Assembly (NCBI GenBank): GCA_963717075.1
Contig: CAVQVI010000007.1
Coordinates: 620,001 to 684,000 of the forward strand
Reading direction: 5' to 3'
Source of the DNA: JBGOTP01 sp963717075
Lineage (GTDB): Bacteria; Acidobacteriota; Vicinamibacteria; Vicinamibacterales; CAVVIG01
DNA length: 64,000 nt
The notes beneath the pieces were generated by a model. That model saw only the letters and a list, made by a program, of their open reading frames with translations. It had not been told where the DNA came from and did no database searches. The position numbers and the translations under genes are program-made. Each line of letters begins with the position of its first letter. Position 1 is the stretch's first letter. This document shows positions 32,729 through 41,865 of the stretch, one piece after another.

Positions 32729-33151
32729 GACCGACAATCTAGCGCCTCCGGTCCCGGTCGGCACTCCGGATATTGCTCTTGAATCCGATCGCCTCTCGGC
32801 TGCGTCGCCGTGTCGGCTCTGAGCCCTATGCCCTCGGCCCTTCGCCCTTGGCGATTGTCCTTCGCGCAGTAACCGGGCTTCGGCCGTCGCGGAGTCCGTA
32901 CCGAAGACCCGGACGCGTTTCTGACGGGAGTGCTCGCCGGACACGATGGAGACGGCGCGCCGCGGCACGTCGAGGGCCGCGGCAACGACGTCGATCAGTT
33001 CGGCGTTTGCCGCACCCTCAACCGGCGGCGCGTGCAGCCGAACCGACAGCGCCTCGCCGTGGGTTCCCGCGAACCCGGACCTGCCGGCACGTGGCACCAC
33101 CCGAACGTCGATGATGATACCGCCCGGTACCGATTGGATCACGGTGCTCAA
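32729..33151 (-). CDS. DUF167 (YggU-like) protein; no stop before ada in this assembly
   Basis: Residues 10-95 read IIIDVRVVPRAGRSGFAGTH, LSVRLHAPPVEGAANAELID and AVSIVSGEHSRQKRVRVFG, the complete DUF167 fold (S/G-K-x-R-V-x-x-x-PPVEGKAN). A ~45-residue basic, low-complexity stretch follows in the same frame straight into the ada ATG at 32728. That linker looks like intergenic DNA, so the stop was probably lost through an indel error; a true DUF167-Ada fusion would be novel. The function of DUF167 is unknown. Confidence 0.65.
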
Positions 33152-33304
33152 TCACACCACTGCGGCAGCTATACTGCAAGAGCGTACGCACGCCTGCGTT
33201 GCCTGCCGAGTCAGGATGTGGACGTTCCGGTCTTGGCCCGGTCTTCACATGTCAGGAAACCGGGTGGGCCAGGGCGGCTTTCGCATGAACGGTGACTATC
33301 CCTG

Positions 33305-35440
33305 GTGTCGCACGATTCTGAGTCCCACCGCATTCGCGTCGTCCTTTCGACGGCGCCACTCCTGTCCTTCATGTCCGTCTGGAAGGCGGGCGCGCTTGCG
33401 ATCGCGGAACTGGGGGTCACGGCGTTCTTTCTCGCGGGTGTCGTCGGACCGGAGCTCGGGTCGGCGACGCCGTGGTGGATCCTCGCCACGTGCACAATCG
33501 CCGCGGCGGTGCGGGCCATCGACATGGAGAGCTGGGCTCTCCTGCTGCCTGGCGACCTGACCGGCCGCGTCGAACGCGCCTATGGCAGACGTCCCGCGGC
33601 CGTCGCGGCGGCCGCGGCGCTCACGGAGCGGTTCCTCCTCGCGGCGCTGGCCCTCAGCGTGGCCGCTCACTACGCGACGAATGCGATAACGACCGGACTC
33701 GCCATCCCGCCCCTGGCGGCCTCCCTCAGACCCGAGGAACTGTCGGCAGCTCTGGCCGTCCTGATGCTCGGAGTCATCTGGATCCGAGTGCGGCTTGGAC
33801 TGGATCTGCCGAGGCAGGCGCTCGCGCGCGGAATCTGGATCGGGATTGCCGTGCTCGTCGTCACGACCGCGTGGGCCGCATTCAGCCTCGCGCACGCCAC
33901 GTCCGGACTGGCCGCACTCATCCCGGTCGCACCTCCGGGCGCCACCGCTGGAAGCGTGGCTCACAGGCTCCTGGCGTACGGGCTCGCCCTGGGGCTGGTT
34001 CTCCCAGCTCTCGGAGGTGGGGACGGCCTTGCGCGCGAAGCGCACGACTTCGAACCGCCGCGCCTCCGCGGCGTGAAACGGACGGCGCTGCTGGCAGCGG
34101 CGTTTGCGTTCGTCGCAGTTGCGCTGCCGGCCTTTGCCTTTTCGGCGCTGGTGCCTGGTGGCGATCAGGTTCGATGGTCGGACGTCCCGCTTGCAGGCCT
34201 GACCCACTATCTGCTCGGACCGGCGTGGCTCAAGGGGTTGATGGTGCTGGCCATCGTCGTGGCGGCGTTTGCGATGCTGGCACCGGCGGCATATGCGGCG
34301 CTCGTCGACGCCGAGTGGCTCCTCAGACGCCTGTCCGCAGCGCGCGTGCTCTCGGAAGGACTCGCAGTCCTGCATCCCAGATTCGGTACACCTGCCCGAG
34401 CCATCGACGTCACGGCAGCAGCCGCCGCCGTCGTCATGCTCCTCGGAAGCGGACGCGTGGCCTGGCTGTCGCGCGCTTATGCCATGGCGGTCGCTATTAC
34501 GCTGCTGCTGAAGATCGCGTCGCTCGCGCGCCTCCGCCGGACGGCCGCGGCGCCCACACCATTCAGGACGCTGACCCTTCGTGCCGGCGCGCGCGAGCTG
34601 CCGATCGGCCTCCTCGTTCCAGGATTGATAGCAGCCGCCGCGGGCTCGTCCATGCTCCTGACGGGCGACGGTCCCGCCATTGCCGCCGGCGGGATGGTGG
34701 CGGTACTGGCCCTGTTTTTCATTGCGCAACGCCAGAAGACCGAAGCGCCGGATCCTGCCTTCGACGCCTTCGAGCTCATGGCCCCCTCCGACGTCTCGCT
34801 CGGCCATGTCGAGGCCCGACCCGGCAACGTGCTCGTGCCGGTTCGCAATCCGCATGCGCTCGCTCACGTCGCCGCGGCCCTGCGCGATGCCGGCGATCGG
34901 GACGTCGTCGTCATGACGGCGCGGCTCTTCGACCGCACCGAGGAGGCTGTGCGACTCGACCGAGCCGCTCGAATCCGAGCGGCAGCTGTTCTCGGACGTG
35001 GTCGCGCTGGCCGAGCGCTACGGCCGTCCGGTGCGTCTGCTGATCGTCCCGGCCCGCAACGTCTTCGACGCCATCGTCGCATCGGCGCTCGTCTCCACTC
35101 GTCCGAGATCCACGTCGGCGAATCGGCGACGCTGTCGGCCGACGATCAGGCGCGGCTGCTCGGCGACGCCTGGGAGCGCGCCGGCCGAAGCCGACGCCGC
35201 TCGACGTCCGGCTCGTCATCCATCACCGCAGCGGGCGCGCCGACACGTACCACCTCGGCGCGCACCCGCCCTCGCTCTCGCCCCGGCGATCTCGATCTGA
35301 TTCACCGCGTCTGGCTCGACGCCGTCAAGGCCGTCGGACCACACGTCCATCATCACGACGTCGTCCGAGCAGCGCTGACGCAAATGGAACAACAACTCAA
35401 CAGGCCCCACCGCGACGAGGCGCTCGCCGCCATCCGGGAG
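33305..35440 (+). CDS. APC-family permease with C-terminal UspA-like domain (frameshifted 3' end)
   Basis: GTG 33305 (or ATG 33371) opens about twelve hydrophobic segments: KAGALAIAELGVTAFFLAGV, ESWALLLPGDLTGRVERAYG, RAYAMAVAITLLLKIASLAR. This is the amino-acid/polyamine permease fold of a soil-bacterial subgroup. From about residue 500 a soluble domain starts (GNVLVPVRNPHALAHVAAAL), a universal-stress-protein-like fold that continues across breaks near 34968, 35090 and 35190 (LFSDVVALAERYGRPVRLLI; SSEIHVGESATLSADDQARL). The real stop is lost among indels just before MgtE. Transport of amino acids or another cation-linked solute is likely; the substrate is unknown. Confidence 0.65.
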
Positions 35441-36820
35441 GTGGCGCGGCCGGCCGACGAACTGGCCGCGGCGCTCCGCGCGCGCGACTACGCGCGGCTG
35501 CGCGACATGGTGCGCAACCGGCACGCGAGCGACGTCGCCGACGCTGCTGACGGAGCTGCAGCCTCGAGGATCAGGTCGTCGTCTTCCGCGTGCTGCCGCG
35601 CAAGGACGCCGCGGCGGTCTTCGAGTACCTCTCGCACGACGCGCAGGAGAGCGCTGCTGAAGGCGATGGCGCAGGAGGACGTCGCGGCGCTCCTGAACAA
35701 CATGGCGCCCGACGATCGCACGATGTTCCTCGAGGAGCTGCCGGCGGCGGCCACGCGCCAGCTGCTGGCGCTGCTCACGCCGGAGGAGCGCTCCGTCGCG
35801 TCGACGCTGCTCGGCTACCCCGAGGACTCCATCGGCCGCCTGATGACGCCGCACTACGTGGCGGTGCGCGAGCACTGGACCGTCGCGAGGTGCTCGACTA
35901 CGTCCGCACGCACGGCCAGGACAGCGAAACGCTGAACGTCATCTACGTCGTCGACGAGCAGGGCGTGCTCATCGACGACATCCGCATCCGCGAGTTCCTG
36001 CTCGCCCCGCTCGACCGGCACGTCAGCGACCTGATGGATCGCCGCTTCGTGGCGCTCGAAGGCCACCGACGACCAGGAGACGGCGGTCGCGGTGTTCCGG
36101 CAGTACGACCGAACGCGCGCTGCCGGTGACCGACACCGCCGGCATGCTCATCGGCATCGTCACGATCGACGACGTGCTGGACGTGGCCGAGGCGACGGCG
36201 ACCGAGGAAATCCAGCGGATCGGCGGATCGGAAGCCCTCGACGAGCCCGTACATGCAGATCGCCTTCTGGCGGATGATTCAGAAGCGCGCCGGCTGGCTG
36301 ACGGCGCTGTTCCTCGGCGAGATGCTGACGGCGACGGCGATGGGCGCGTTCGAAGCGGAGATCTCGAAGGCGGTCGTGCTGGCGCTGTTCGTGCCGCTCA
36401 TCATCTCGAGCGGCGGCAACTCCGGATCGCAGGCGTCGACGCTCGTCATCCGCGCGCTGGCGCTCGGCGAGGTCGGACTTGCGCGACTGGTGGCGCGTCA
36501 TGCGCCGCGAGATCCTGGCCGGCCTCGCGCTCGGCGGCATCCTCGGCAGCGATCGGCTTCCTGCGCATCACGCTCTGGTCGGCGTTCTCGACATCTACGG
36601 GCCGCACTGGCTGCTGGTGGCGATGACCGTGGCCGTCTCGCTCGTCGGCGTCGTGCTGTGGGGCACGCTGATCGGATCGCTGCTGCCGTTCCTGCTGCGG
36701 CGGCTCGGCTTCGATCCCGCCACCTCGTCGGCGCCGTTCGTCGCGACGCTCGTCGACGTCACCGGTCTGGTGATCTACTTCAGCGTCGCGATCGTCGTGC
36801 TGCGCGGCACGCTGCTATAG
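35441..36820 (+). CDS. mgtE: MgtE magnesium transporter (about ten frameshifts in assembly)
   Basis: Read across frames, the whole MgtE is present. The N domain has LRDMVRNRHASDVAD and LLKAMAQEDVAALLNNMAPD, then DSIGRLMTPHYVAVREHWTV into the CBS pair (NVIYVVDEQGVLIDDIRIRE; MLIGIVTIDDVLDVAEATAT). Next come the linker helix and five membrane helices with the pore signature VPLIISSGGNSGSQASTLVI and GFDPATSSAPFVATLVDVTG, ending VVLRGTLL*. Breaks lie near 35541, 35570, 35655, 35884, 36062, 36105, 36245, 36475, 36545 and 36590. MgtE is a Mg2+-gated Mg2+ channel. The protein is too well conserved between breaks to be an old pseudogene. Start GTG 35441 after CGGGAG is provisional. Confidence 0.8.
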
Positions 36821-36826
36821 TCACGT

Positions 36827-38239
36827 TTGCGCATCCTTCACGCCATCCACGACTTTCTGCCGCGCCAACAGGCGGGATCAGAGATCTATGCGTTCGAGTT
36901 GTGTCGCGAGCTTGCGGCAGAACATCACGTCAGCGTCCTGTGCGCCTCTTACGAACCGGCGCGTCGACATGGCCATGTCGTGTGGCGTGTCTACAAGGGA
37001 CTCCCTGTCATCGAAATCGTCAACAACTGGGTATGCGGAAGCTTCGCGGACAGCTACCGGCCGCCACTCATCGCGGATCGGATCGCGCAGGTGCTGGAAG
37101 CGGTGCAGCCGGATGTGCTGCACATCCACAACCTGCTCAATCTCTCATTCGATCTCCCTGCAATGGCGAGAGCGCGAGGCATTCCGGTCGTCGCGACGCT
37201 GCACGATTACACGCTCGTCTGCGCGGCCGGCGGCCAGCGCATCCATCAAGGCGACGAGCACGTGTGTCACACCATCGACACGGAACGATGCGTGCGCTGC
37301 TTCCGCGAATCGCCCTTTTTCTCGCAGATGTCGTTCGGCAGGCTCGCCGGCGGGCGCCTGCCGCTCACGCTGAATCGCGCGGCCGTCGCCATGGCGCAAC
37401 GCCTGCCGCGGTTGGCGGCCCGCGTCTCTGCGGCGGCCGCGCGTTCGCCTCTGATTCCCATCACCAGGCAGGACATCGACGCGCGACTGTCGGCCGCCCG
37501 AAAGGTATTCGAGGCCGTGGACCTCTTCGTGGCGCCTTCGCCATCCATCGCCGCGGAGTTCCGACAGCTCGGGGTCCATCCCGCGAAGATCCACATCTCG
37601 GACTACGGTTTCGTCCCTCTCAGCCGTCGCGGCGACCGCACACCCGGCGCACCGCGCCGGACTGAATCGCCGGGACCGCTCCGCATCGCCTTTGTCGGTA
37701 CGCTCGTCTGGCACAAAGGCGCGCACGTGCTTCTCAATGCCGTTCGGACGCTTCCCACCGCCGCCTACGAGCTCAAGATCTTCGGTAACCCCGACGTCTT
37801 CCCGGATTACTCGGCGAGGCTGCGAGCGCAGGCGGCCGGCTTGCCGGTTCGCTTCATGGGCGCGTTCGATCGCGAGCAGACTGCCAATGTCTACGCCCAG
37901 ATCGACGTTCTGGTCGTTCCATCCCTCTGGCTCGAGAATTCACCCCTCGTGATTCACGAAGCGTTCATGGCGGGCATCCCGGTCGTCGGAGCCAGAACCG
38001 GGGGCATCGCCGACCTGATTGACGAGGGCCGCACCGGTCTCCTGTACGACCCCAGGTCGCCAGCGGACCTCGGCGTGCAGCTGCGGCGGCTGACCGAGCG
38101 CCCCGACCTCCTCGCAGCCCTGATGGAAGGCGCGCGCACGGCCCCACACATCAAATCGATGGCGGACGATGCCCGCGAGTGGGATGCGGCATACCGTGAC
38201 GTGCGTCGACGCCGCGCGACTGTGGGAGACACGGCGTGA
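36827..38239 (+). CDS. Family 4 glycosyltransferase
   Basis: 470 residues, TTG start 7 bases after the mgtE stop. The GT-B fold shows an N-terminal Rossmann half (AIHDFLPRQQAGSEIYAFEL; DVLHIHNLLNLSFDLPAMAR) and a C-terminal half with IAFVGTLVWHKGAHVLLNAV and the donor-binding E-x7-E motif in ENSPLVIHEAFMAGIPVVGA. A Cys-rich insert (CHTIDTERCVRCF) is common in the long GT4 subgroup that precedes capsule or O-antigen loci. It transfers a nucleotide-sugar residue to a growing glycan in the cytoplasm. The stop overlaps the next gene (GTGA), so genes 36827-41503 form one operon. Confidence 0.85.
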   Translation: MRILHAIHDFLPRQQAGSEIYAFELCRELAAEHHVSVLCASYEPARRHGHVVWRVYKGLPVIEIVNNWVCGSFADSYRPPLIADRIAQVLEAVQPDVLHIHNLLNLSFDLPAMARARGIPVVATLHDYTLVCAAGGQRIHQGDEHVCHTIDTERCVRCFRESPFFSQMSFGRLAGGRLPLTLNRAAVAMAQRLPRLAARVSAAAARSPLIPITRQDIDARLSAARKVFEAVDLFVAPSPSIAAEFRQLGVHPAKIHISDYGFVPLSRRGDRTPGAPRRTESPGPLRIAFVGTLVWHKGAHVLLNAVRTLPTAAYELKIFGNPDVFPDYSARLRAQAAGLPVRFMGAFDREQTANVYAQIDVLVVPSLWLENSPLVIHEAFMAGIPVVGARTGGIADLIDEGRTGLLYDPRSPADLGVQLRRLTERPDLLAALMEGARTAPHIKSMADDAREWDAAYRDVRRRRATVGDTA

Positions 38240-39171
38240 GCCCAGCGCGCGTGTCGATCGTGCTGCCCACGCACAACGGTGCGGCAACGCTCCCGGAGGT
38301 GCTCGCCGCGATCGCGCGCCAGAGGGTCGACTTTCCGTTCGAGATTGTCGCCGTGGATTCCGCATCGACCGACGGAACCGTCGATCTGCTCCAGGGACGT
38401 GTCGACCGCCTGGTCAACATACGCGCCGACGCGTTCGACCATGGCCTCACCCGCAATCTCGGAATCGAGCAGGCGACCGGCGATCTGATTGTCCTGCTCG
38501 TGCAGGACGCAGTTCCAGCGTCGGAATTCTGGCTCGCCTCGCTGACGGCGGCGCTCATCTCCGACGCGCGCATCGCCGGGGCGTTCGCCCGCCAGAGCCC
38601 CAGGCCGAGTGCCAGCGCCATCACGCGCCACTATCTCAAACAATGGGTGGCGGCGTCGCGGGTCCCGAGAACGGCAGAAGTTGAAAGCCGCGCGGACCTC
38701 GAAGCGCTCGCCCCGCACGCGCGAATGGAGCGGTGCGCGTTCGACAACGTCTGTTCGTGCCTCAGGCGGTCGGTCTGGGTCGAGCATCCGTTCCGCTCAA
38801 CGCCCATCGCCGAGGACATCGAGTGGGCTCGGGAGGTGCTGCTCGCCGGCTATCGCCTGGCCTACGTGCCGGATGCGGAAGTCATCCACTCGCACGATCG
38901 CGCGGCCCGGTACGAATTCGCTCGAACGTACGTGCTGCACCGCCGTCTGTTCGAGCTCTTTGGCTTGCGCACAATCCCGACGATTCCTCTGCTCGCCCGC
39001 GCTATCGCCTCCTCGATGGCTGTTCACGTGCGATGTCAGAAGGAGGAGCCCGACGGACACAGGTCGTACGGTCGGGCCGTCACGCTCGCGCTTGCATGGC
39101 CGTTGGGTCAGTACCTCGGGGCGTTGTCGGCCGCACGCAGCTGGAAACCCCTGCGACTACGGCGGGTGTAG
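38236..39171 (+). CDS. Family 2 glycosyltransferase (rhamnosyltransferase-like)
   Basis: 311 residues, GTG start overlapping the previous stop. VSIVLPTHNGAATLPEVLAA opens a GT-A fold; EIVAVDSASTDGTVDLL and HGLTRNLGIEQATGDLIVLL are donor-binding strands, and the DxD-like motif is the less usual VQDAVPAS. EDIEWAREVLLAGYRLAYVP is the ED-x-x-W catalytic segment. This pattern (FDHGLTRNLG...QDA) is typical of rhamnosyltransferases of O-antigen clusters. Second gene of the 36.8-41.5 kb operon. Confidence 0.85.
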   Translation: MSPARVSIVLPTHNGAATLPEVLAAIARQRVDFPFEIVAVDSASTDGTVDLLQGRVDRLVNIRADAFDHGLTRNLGIEQATGDLIVLLVQDAVPASEFWLASLTAALISDARIAGAFARQSPRPSASAITRHYLKQWVAASRVPRTAEVESRADLEALAPHARMERCAFDNVCSCLRRSVWVEHPFRSTPIAEDIEWAREVLLAGYRLAYVPDAEVIHSHDRAARYEFARTYVLHRRLFELFGLRTIPTIPLLARAIASSMAVHVRCQKEEPDGHRSYGRAVTLALAWPLGQYLGALSAARSWKPLRLRRV

Positions 39172-39187
39172 TGAGGAAGACCGGGCG

Positions 39188-41503
39188 GTGAAGGTCCTCG
39201 TTATCGTCCACGGATTCCCTCCCACCGCTCAGGGAGGGGCCGAGATCTATGCACACACGCACGCCGTCGCTCTCCGGCGACTCTTCGGCGACGATATCCT
39301 GGTCTTCACGCGCGATCAGGATCCGCGCCGTGACGACTATGACGTGCGGGTCGAGAAACGCGACGGCCTGCAGATCGTGCGTGTCAACAACACCTTCCGC
39401 ACCATTCGCACATTCGAGGAGACATACCGCAACGACACGATTGGCGCCATCGCCAACCGGGTCATCGACGAATTCTCACCCGATGTGGCGCACATCCATC
39501 ACCTGACCTGCCTCTCGACCACGATCGTCCGGTCTCTGGCCGTGCGACGCATCCCCTGCATCCTCACGCTCCACGACTACTGGCTCCTCTGTCATCGCGG
39601 CCAGCTGCTGGACGTCAACTGCCGCCTCTGTGACGGTCCGGGGCTCACCGAGGCGCACGGTCCACCCGTGTGCGCGGCCTGCCTGGGTCCGGCCGGCAGC
39701 GCCGGACCACCGGGGTTCATCGGCGCCGCGGCGGTGCGCGCCATCGAAAGGCACCTGCCGGAGGGACCGTCGCGCCAGCTGCGCCGAGTGGCCGGCCAGC
39801 TGGGAATGCTGGTCTACGGTGGAAGGTTCGCGGAGGACCGGGCGCGCGCACGCGTCGAACACATGCGGGACGTCTGCGCCGACGTGACGCATTTTCTGGC
39901 ACCATCCCGGCACATGCGCGATCGATTCGTCACCGCCGGCATCGCGCCCAGTCGCATCACGGTCGCGGGCTATGGGTTCGACCACGCACGGTTCGCGGCG
40001 ATATCCCGAGAGACCCGGGACGAACCGGGGCGTCTTCGGCTCGGCTTCCTCGGCAGCCTCATGGTGTCGAAGGCGCCGCACGTGCTGCTTGAAGCAATCC
40101 GCCGCCTTCCGCCCGGTGCGGTGTCCGTAGATATCTACGGCGCGCCCACGCCCTATCACGGCGACGACAGCTACCGGACGCAGCTCGAGCCGCTCTTGAC
40201 GCAGGAGGGCGTGCGCCTGCATGGCGCCATCGCGCACGACCGAGTGGCAGGCGCCCTTGCCTCGCTCGATGCGCTGGTCGTGCCGTCGATCTGGCCGGAG
40301 AACAGCCCGCTGGTCATTCAAGAGGCCTTCTTGTCCGGCCGGCCCGTGATTGCCTCCCGGATCGGCGGCATTCCCGAAGTCGTGAGCAACGGAACCAACG
40401 GACTGTTGTTCCGCCCGGGCGACGCGAACGATCTCGCAAGTGCCATCTTGCGCCTGCTGCGCGAGCCGGATCTTCTTCCAGCGCTTCGTGCGGGCATTCC
40501 AGCGGTGCGAACGATTGAGGACGACGTGCGGAGCACTCGGCAGGTGTATCAAGCCCATCGCCCGGTACCGGCACAATCGGCGTCGGCGCCCTCAGTCGCC
40601 GCCGTTGTCCTGAACTTCCGGACCCCGGACGAGACGCTTCTCGCGGTCAAGTCATTGCTCGCGTCGCGGCGTCCCCTGCGCGACATCATCGTCGTGGACA
40701 ACGACACCGACGGTCCAGCACATGTTCGACACGCATTGAAGAGCCTCCGGCCAGAAGTGATCTGCGTAACAACCGGCCGCAATCTGGGCTTTTCCGGAGG
40801 CATGAACGTCGGCATTCGCGAGGCTCTGGCGCGGGGCGCCGATCGCGTGCTTCTGGCCAACAGCGATGTAATTGTTCCACCGGATGCGCTCGAGCTACTC
40901 GAGCGCAGTCTCTCCGCTCACCGAGGGGCAGGCATTGCGGGACCGGTGGTCCTGGCCCGATCCGAACCGGATCGGATCGCGTCGCTCGGCATGTCGTACA
41001 GGCCATCAACCGGCCGAATGTCGCATTGCGGCACGGGCGATCGCCTGCAGACCCGCCCGATGGATCGGTTGGTCGACGGCGTGAGCGGTTGCCTGATGCT
41101 CATCAGACGGGAGGTCTTCGAAGCGGTCGGGCTGCTCGACGAGGACTACTTCTTCAGCTTCGAGGATCTCGAGTTCTGTCTCCGGGCTCGGCGCGCGGGA
41201 TTCGCGACCGTCCTGGCCGGGGCAGCGACGGTCTATCACCAGGGCGGCCAGTCCATGGGGGCGGCCTCGCAGCGACGACTGTACTTCGCCGCTCGGAACC
41301 ACCTGCTCATGGCGACGCGCGCTGCCCCGTCAACCCATCGGGTCCGCGCTTTCTGCCGCTCACTCTCCATCGTCGTGCTGAATCTGGCGCACGCAGTGCG
41401 CGCGACTGGCGGTTCCCTGGCCGGGCGCCTGCAGGCCGTGGCGAGCGGCACGCGTGATTACGCGGCTGGGCGACTTGGGTCTGACGAGCCTCGCGACGAC
41501 TGA
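39188..41503 (+). CDS. Two-domain glycosyltransferase: GT4 fused to GT2
   Basis: 771 residues from GTG 39188, where similarity starts (KVLVIVHGFPPTAQGGAEIY); the frame opens far upstream inside the previous gene. Residues 1-460 form a GT4 enzyme with HDYWLLCHRGQLLDVNCRLC, LRLGFLGSLMVSKAPHVLLE and E-x7-E in ENSPLVIQEAFLSGRPVIAS. After a short linker residues 470-770 form a complete GT2 domain: VAAVVLNFRTPDETLLAVKS, GRNLGFSGGMNVGIREALAR, the DxD-like LANSDVIV, and DEDYFFSFEDLEFCLRARRA with the catalytic ED. One chain could add two sugars in succession. The 3' end overlaps a convergent DUF2304 gene by 46 bases. Confidence 0.85.
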   Translation: MKVLVIVHGFPPTAQGGAEIYAHTHAVALRRLFGDDILVFTRDQDPRRDDYDVRVEKRDGLQIVRVNNTFRTIRTFEETYRNDTIGAIANRVIDEFSPDVAHIHHLTCLSTTIVRSLAVRRIPCILTLHDYWLLCHRGQLLDVNCRLCDGPGLTEAHGPPVCAACLGPAGSAGPPGFIGAAAVRAIERHLPEGPSRQLRRVAGQLGMLVYGGRFAEDRARARVEHMRDVCADVTHFLAPSRHMRDRFVTAGIAPSRITVAGYGFDHARFAAISRETRDEPGRLRLGFLGSLMVSKAPHVLLEAIRRLPPGAVSVDIYGAPTPYHGDDSYRTQLEPLLTQEGVRLHGAIAHDRVAGALASLDALVVPSIWPENSPLVIQEAFLSGRPVIASRIGGIPEVVSNGTNGLLFRPGDANDLASAILRLLREPDLLPALRAGIPAVRTIEDDVRSTRQVYQAHRPVPAQSASAPSVAAVVLNFRTPDETLLAVKSLLASRRPLRDIIVVDNDTDGPAHVRHALKSLRPEVICVTTGRNLGFSGGMNVGIREALARGADRVLLANSDVIVPPDALELLERSLSAHRGAGIAGPVVLARSEPDRIASLGMSYRPSTGRMSHCGTGDRLQTRPMDRLVDGVSGCLMLIRREVFEAVGLLDEDYFFSFEDLEFCLRARRAGFATVLAGAATVYHQGGQSMGAASQRRLYFAARNHLLMATRAAPSTHRVRAFCRSLSIVVLNLAHAVRATGGSLAGRLQAVASGTRDYAAGRLGSDEPRDD

Positions 41504-41865
41504 GCGCGCGTGTCACGCTCCGCGCGAAGGTCTCGCAATTCGGCCGAGAGGATGGCGGTCTCTTCGATGAGTCGTTCAATCTGCTGCCGCTGACGGGACA
41601 CGATGACCGAAAAGCAGAGCGAGGCGACGAATACGATGACAATCAGGAACATGAGCAGCACAGCTGGGGGATAGTACACACCAATCCAGCGCGCCACCGT
41701 GTGCAGAATCTCGCGGCGCAACGAGAGGATCAGGAGGGCGAGCGAGGACGAAATCCAGAGGAACGAATACTCTTCGGTCAGTTTCCGCCGTCTGACCAGC
41801 TCGAGCACCACGCTCAGCAGCACCAGACTGACGATGACCGCGACAATCTCGATGCGGTCAATCAC
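41458..41865 (-). CDS. DUF2304 membrane protein
   Basis: 135 residues from GTG 41865, inside the 3' end of the preceding glycosyltransferase gene (8-base overlap). Helices IVAVIVSLVLLSVVLELVRR and VLLMFLIVIVFVASLCFSVI flank EEYSFLWISSSLALLILSLR, and a soluble coiled tail (RQRQQIERLIEETAILSAEL) follows. DUF2304 proteins nearly always sit next to a GT2/DPM1-like glycosyltransferase, as here, and are thought to anchor it to the membrane; that role is inference. Confidence 0.8.
   Translation of the reverse strand: MIDRIEIVAVIVSLVLLSVVLELVRRRKLTEEYSFLWISSSLALLILSLRREILHTVARWIGVYYPPAVLLMFLIVIVFVASLCFSVIVSRQRQQIERLIEETAILSAELRDLRAERDTRAQSSRGSSDPSRPAA

Noticed and set aside
38609..39187. Upstream extension of the GT4-GT2 protein
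   Set aside because: The extension overlaps the preceding GT2 gene in another frame and has no domain character; GTG 39188 fits family similarity.
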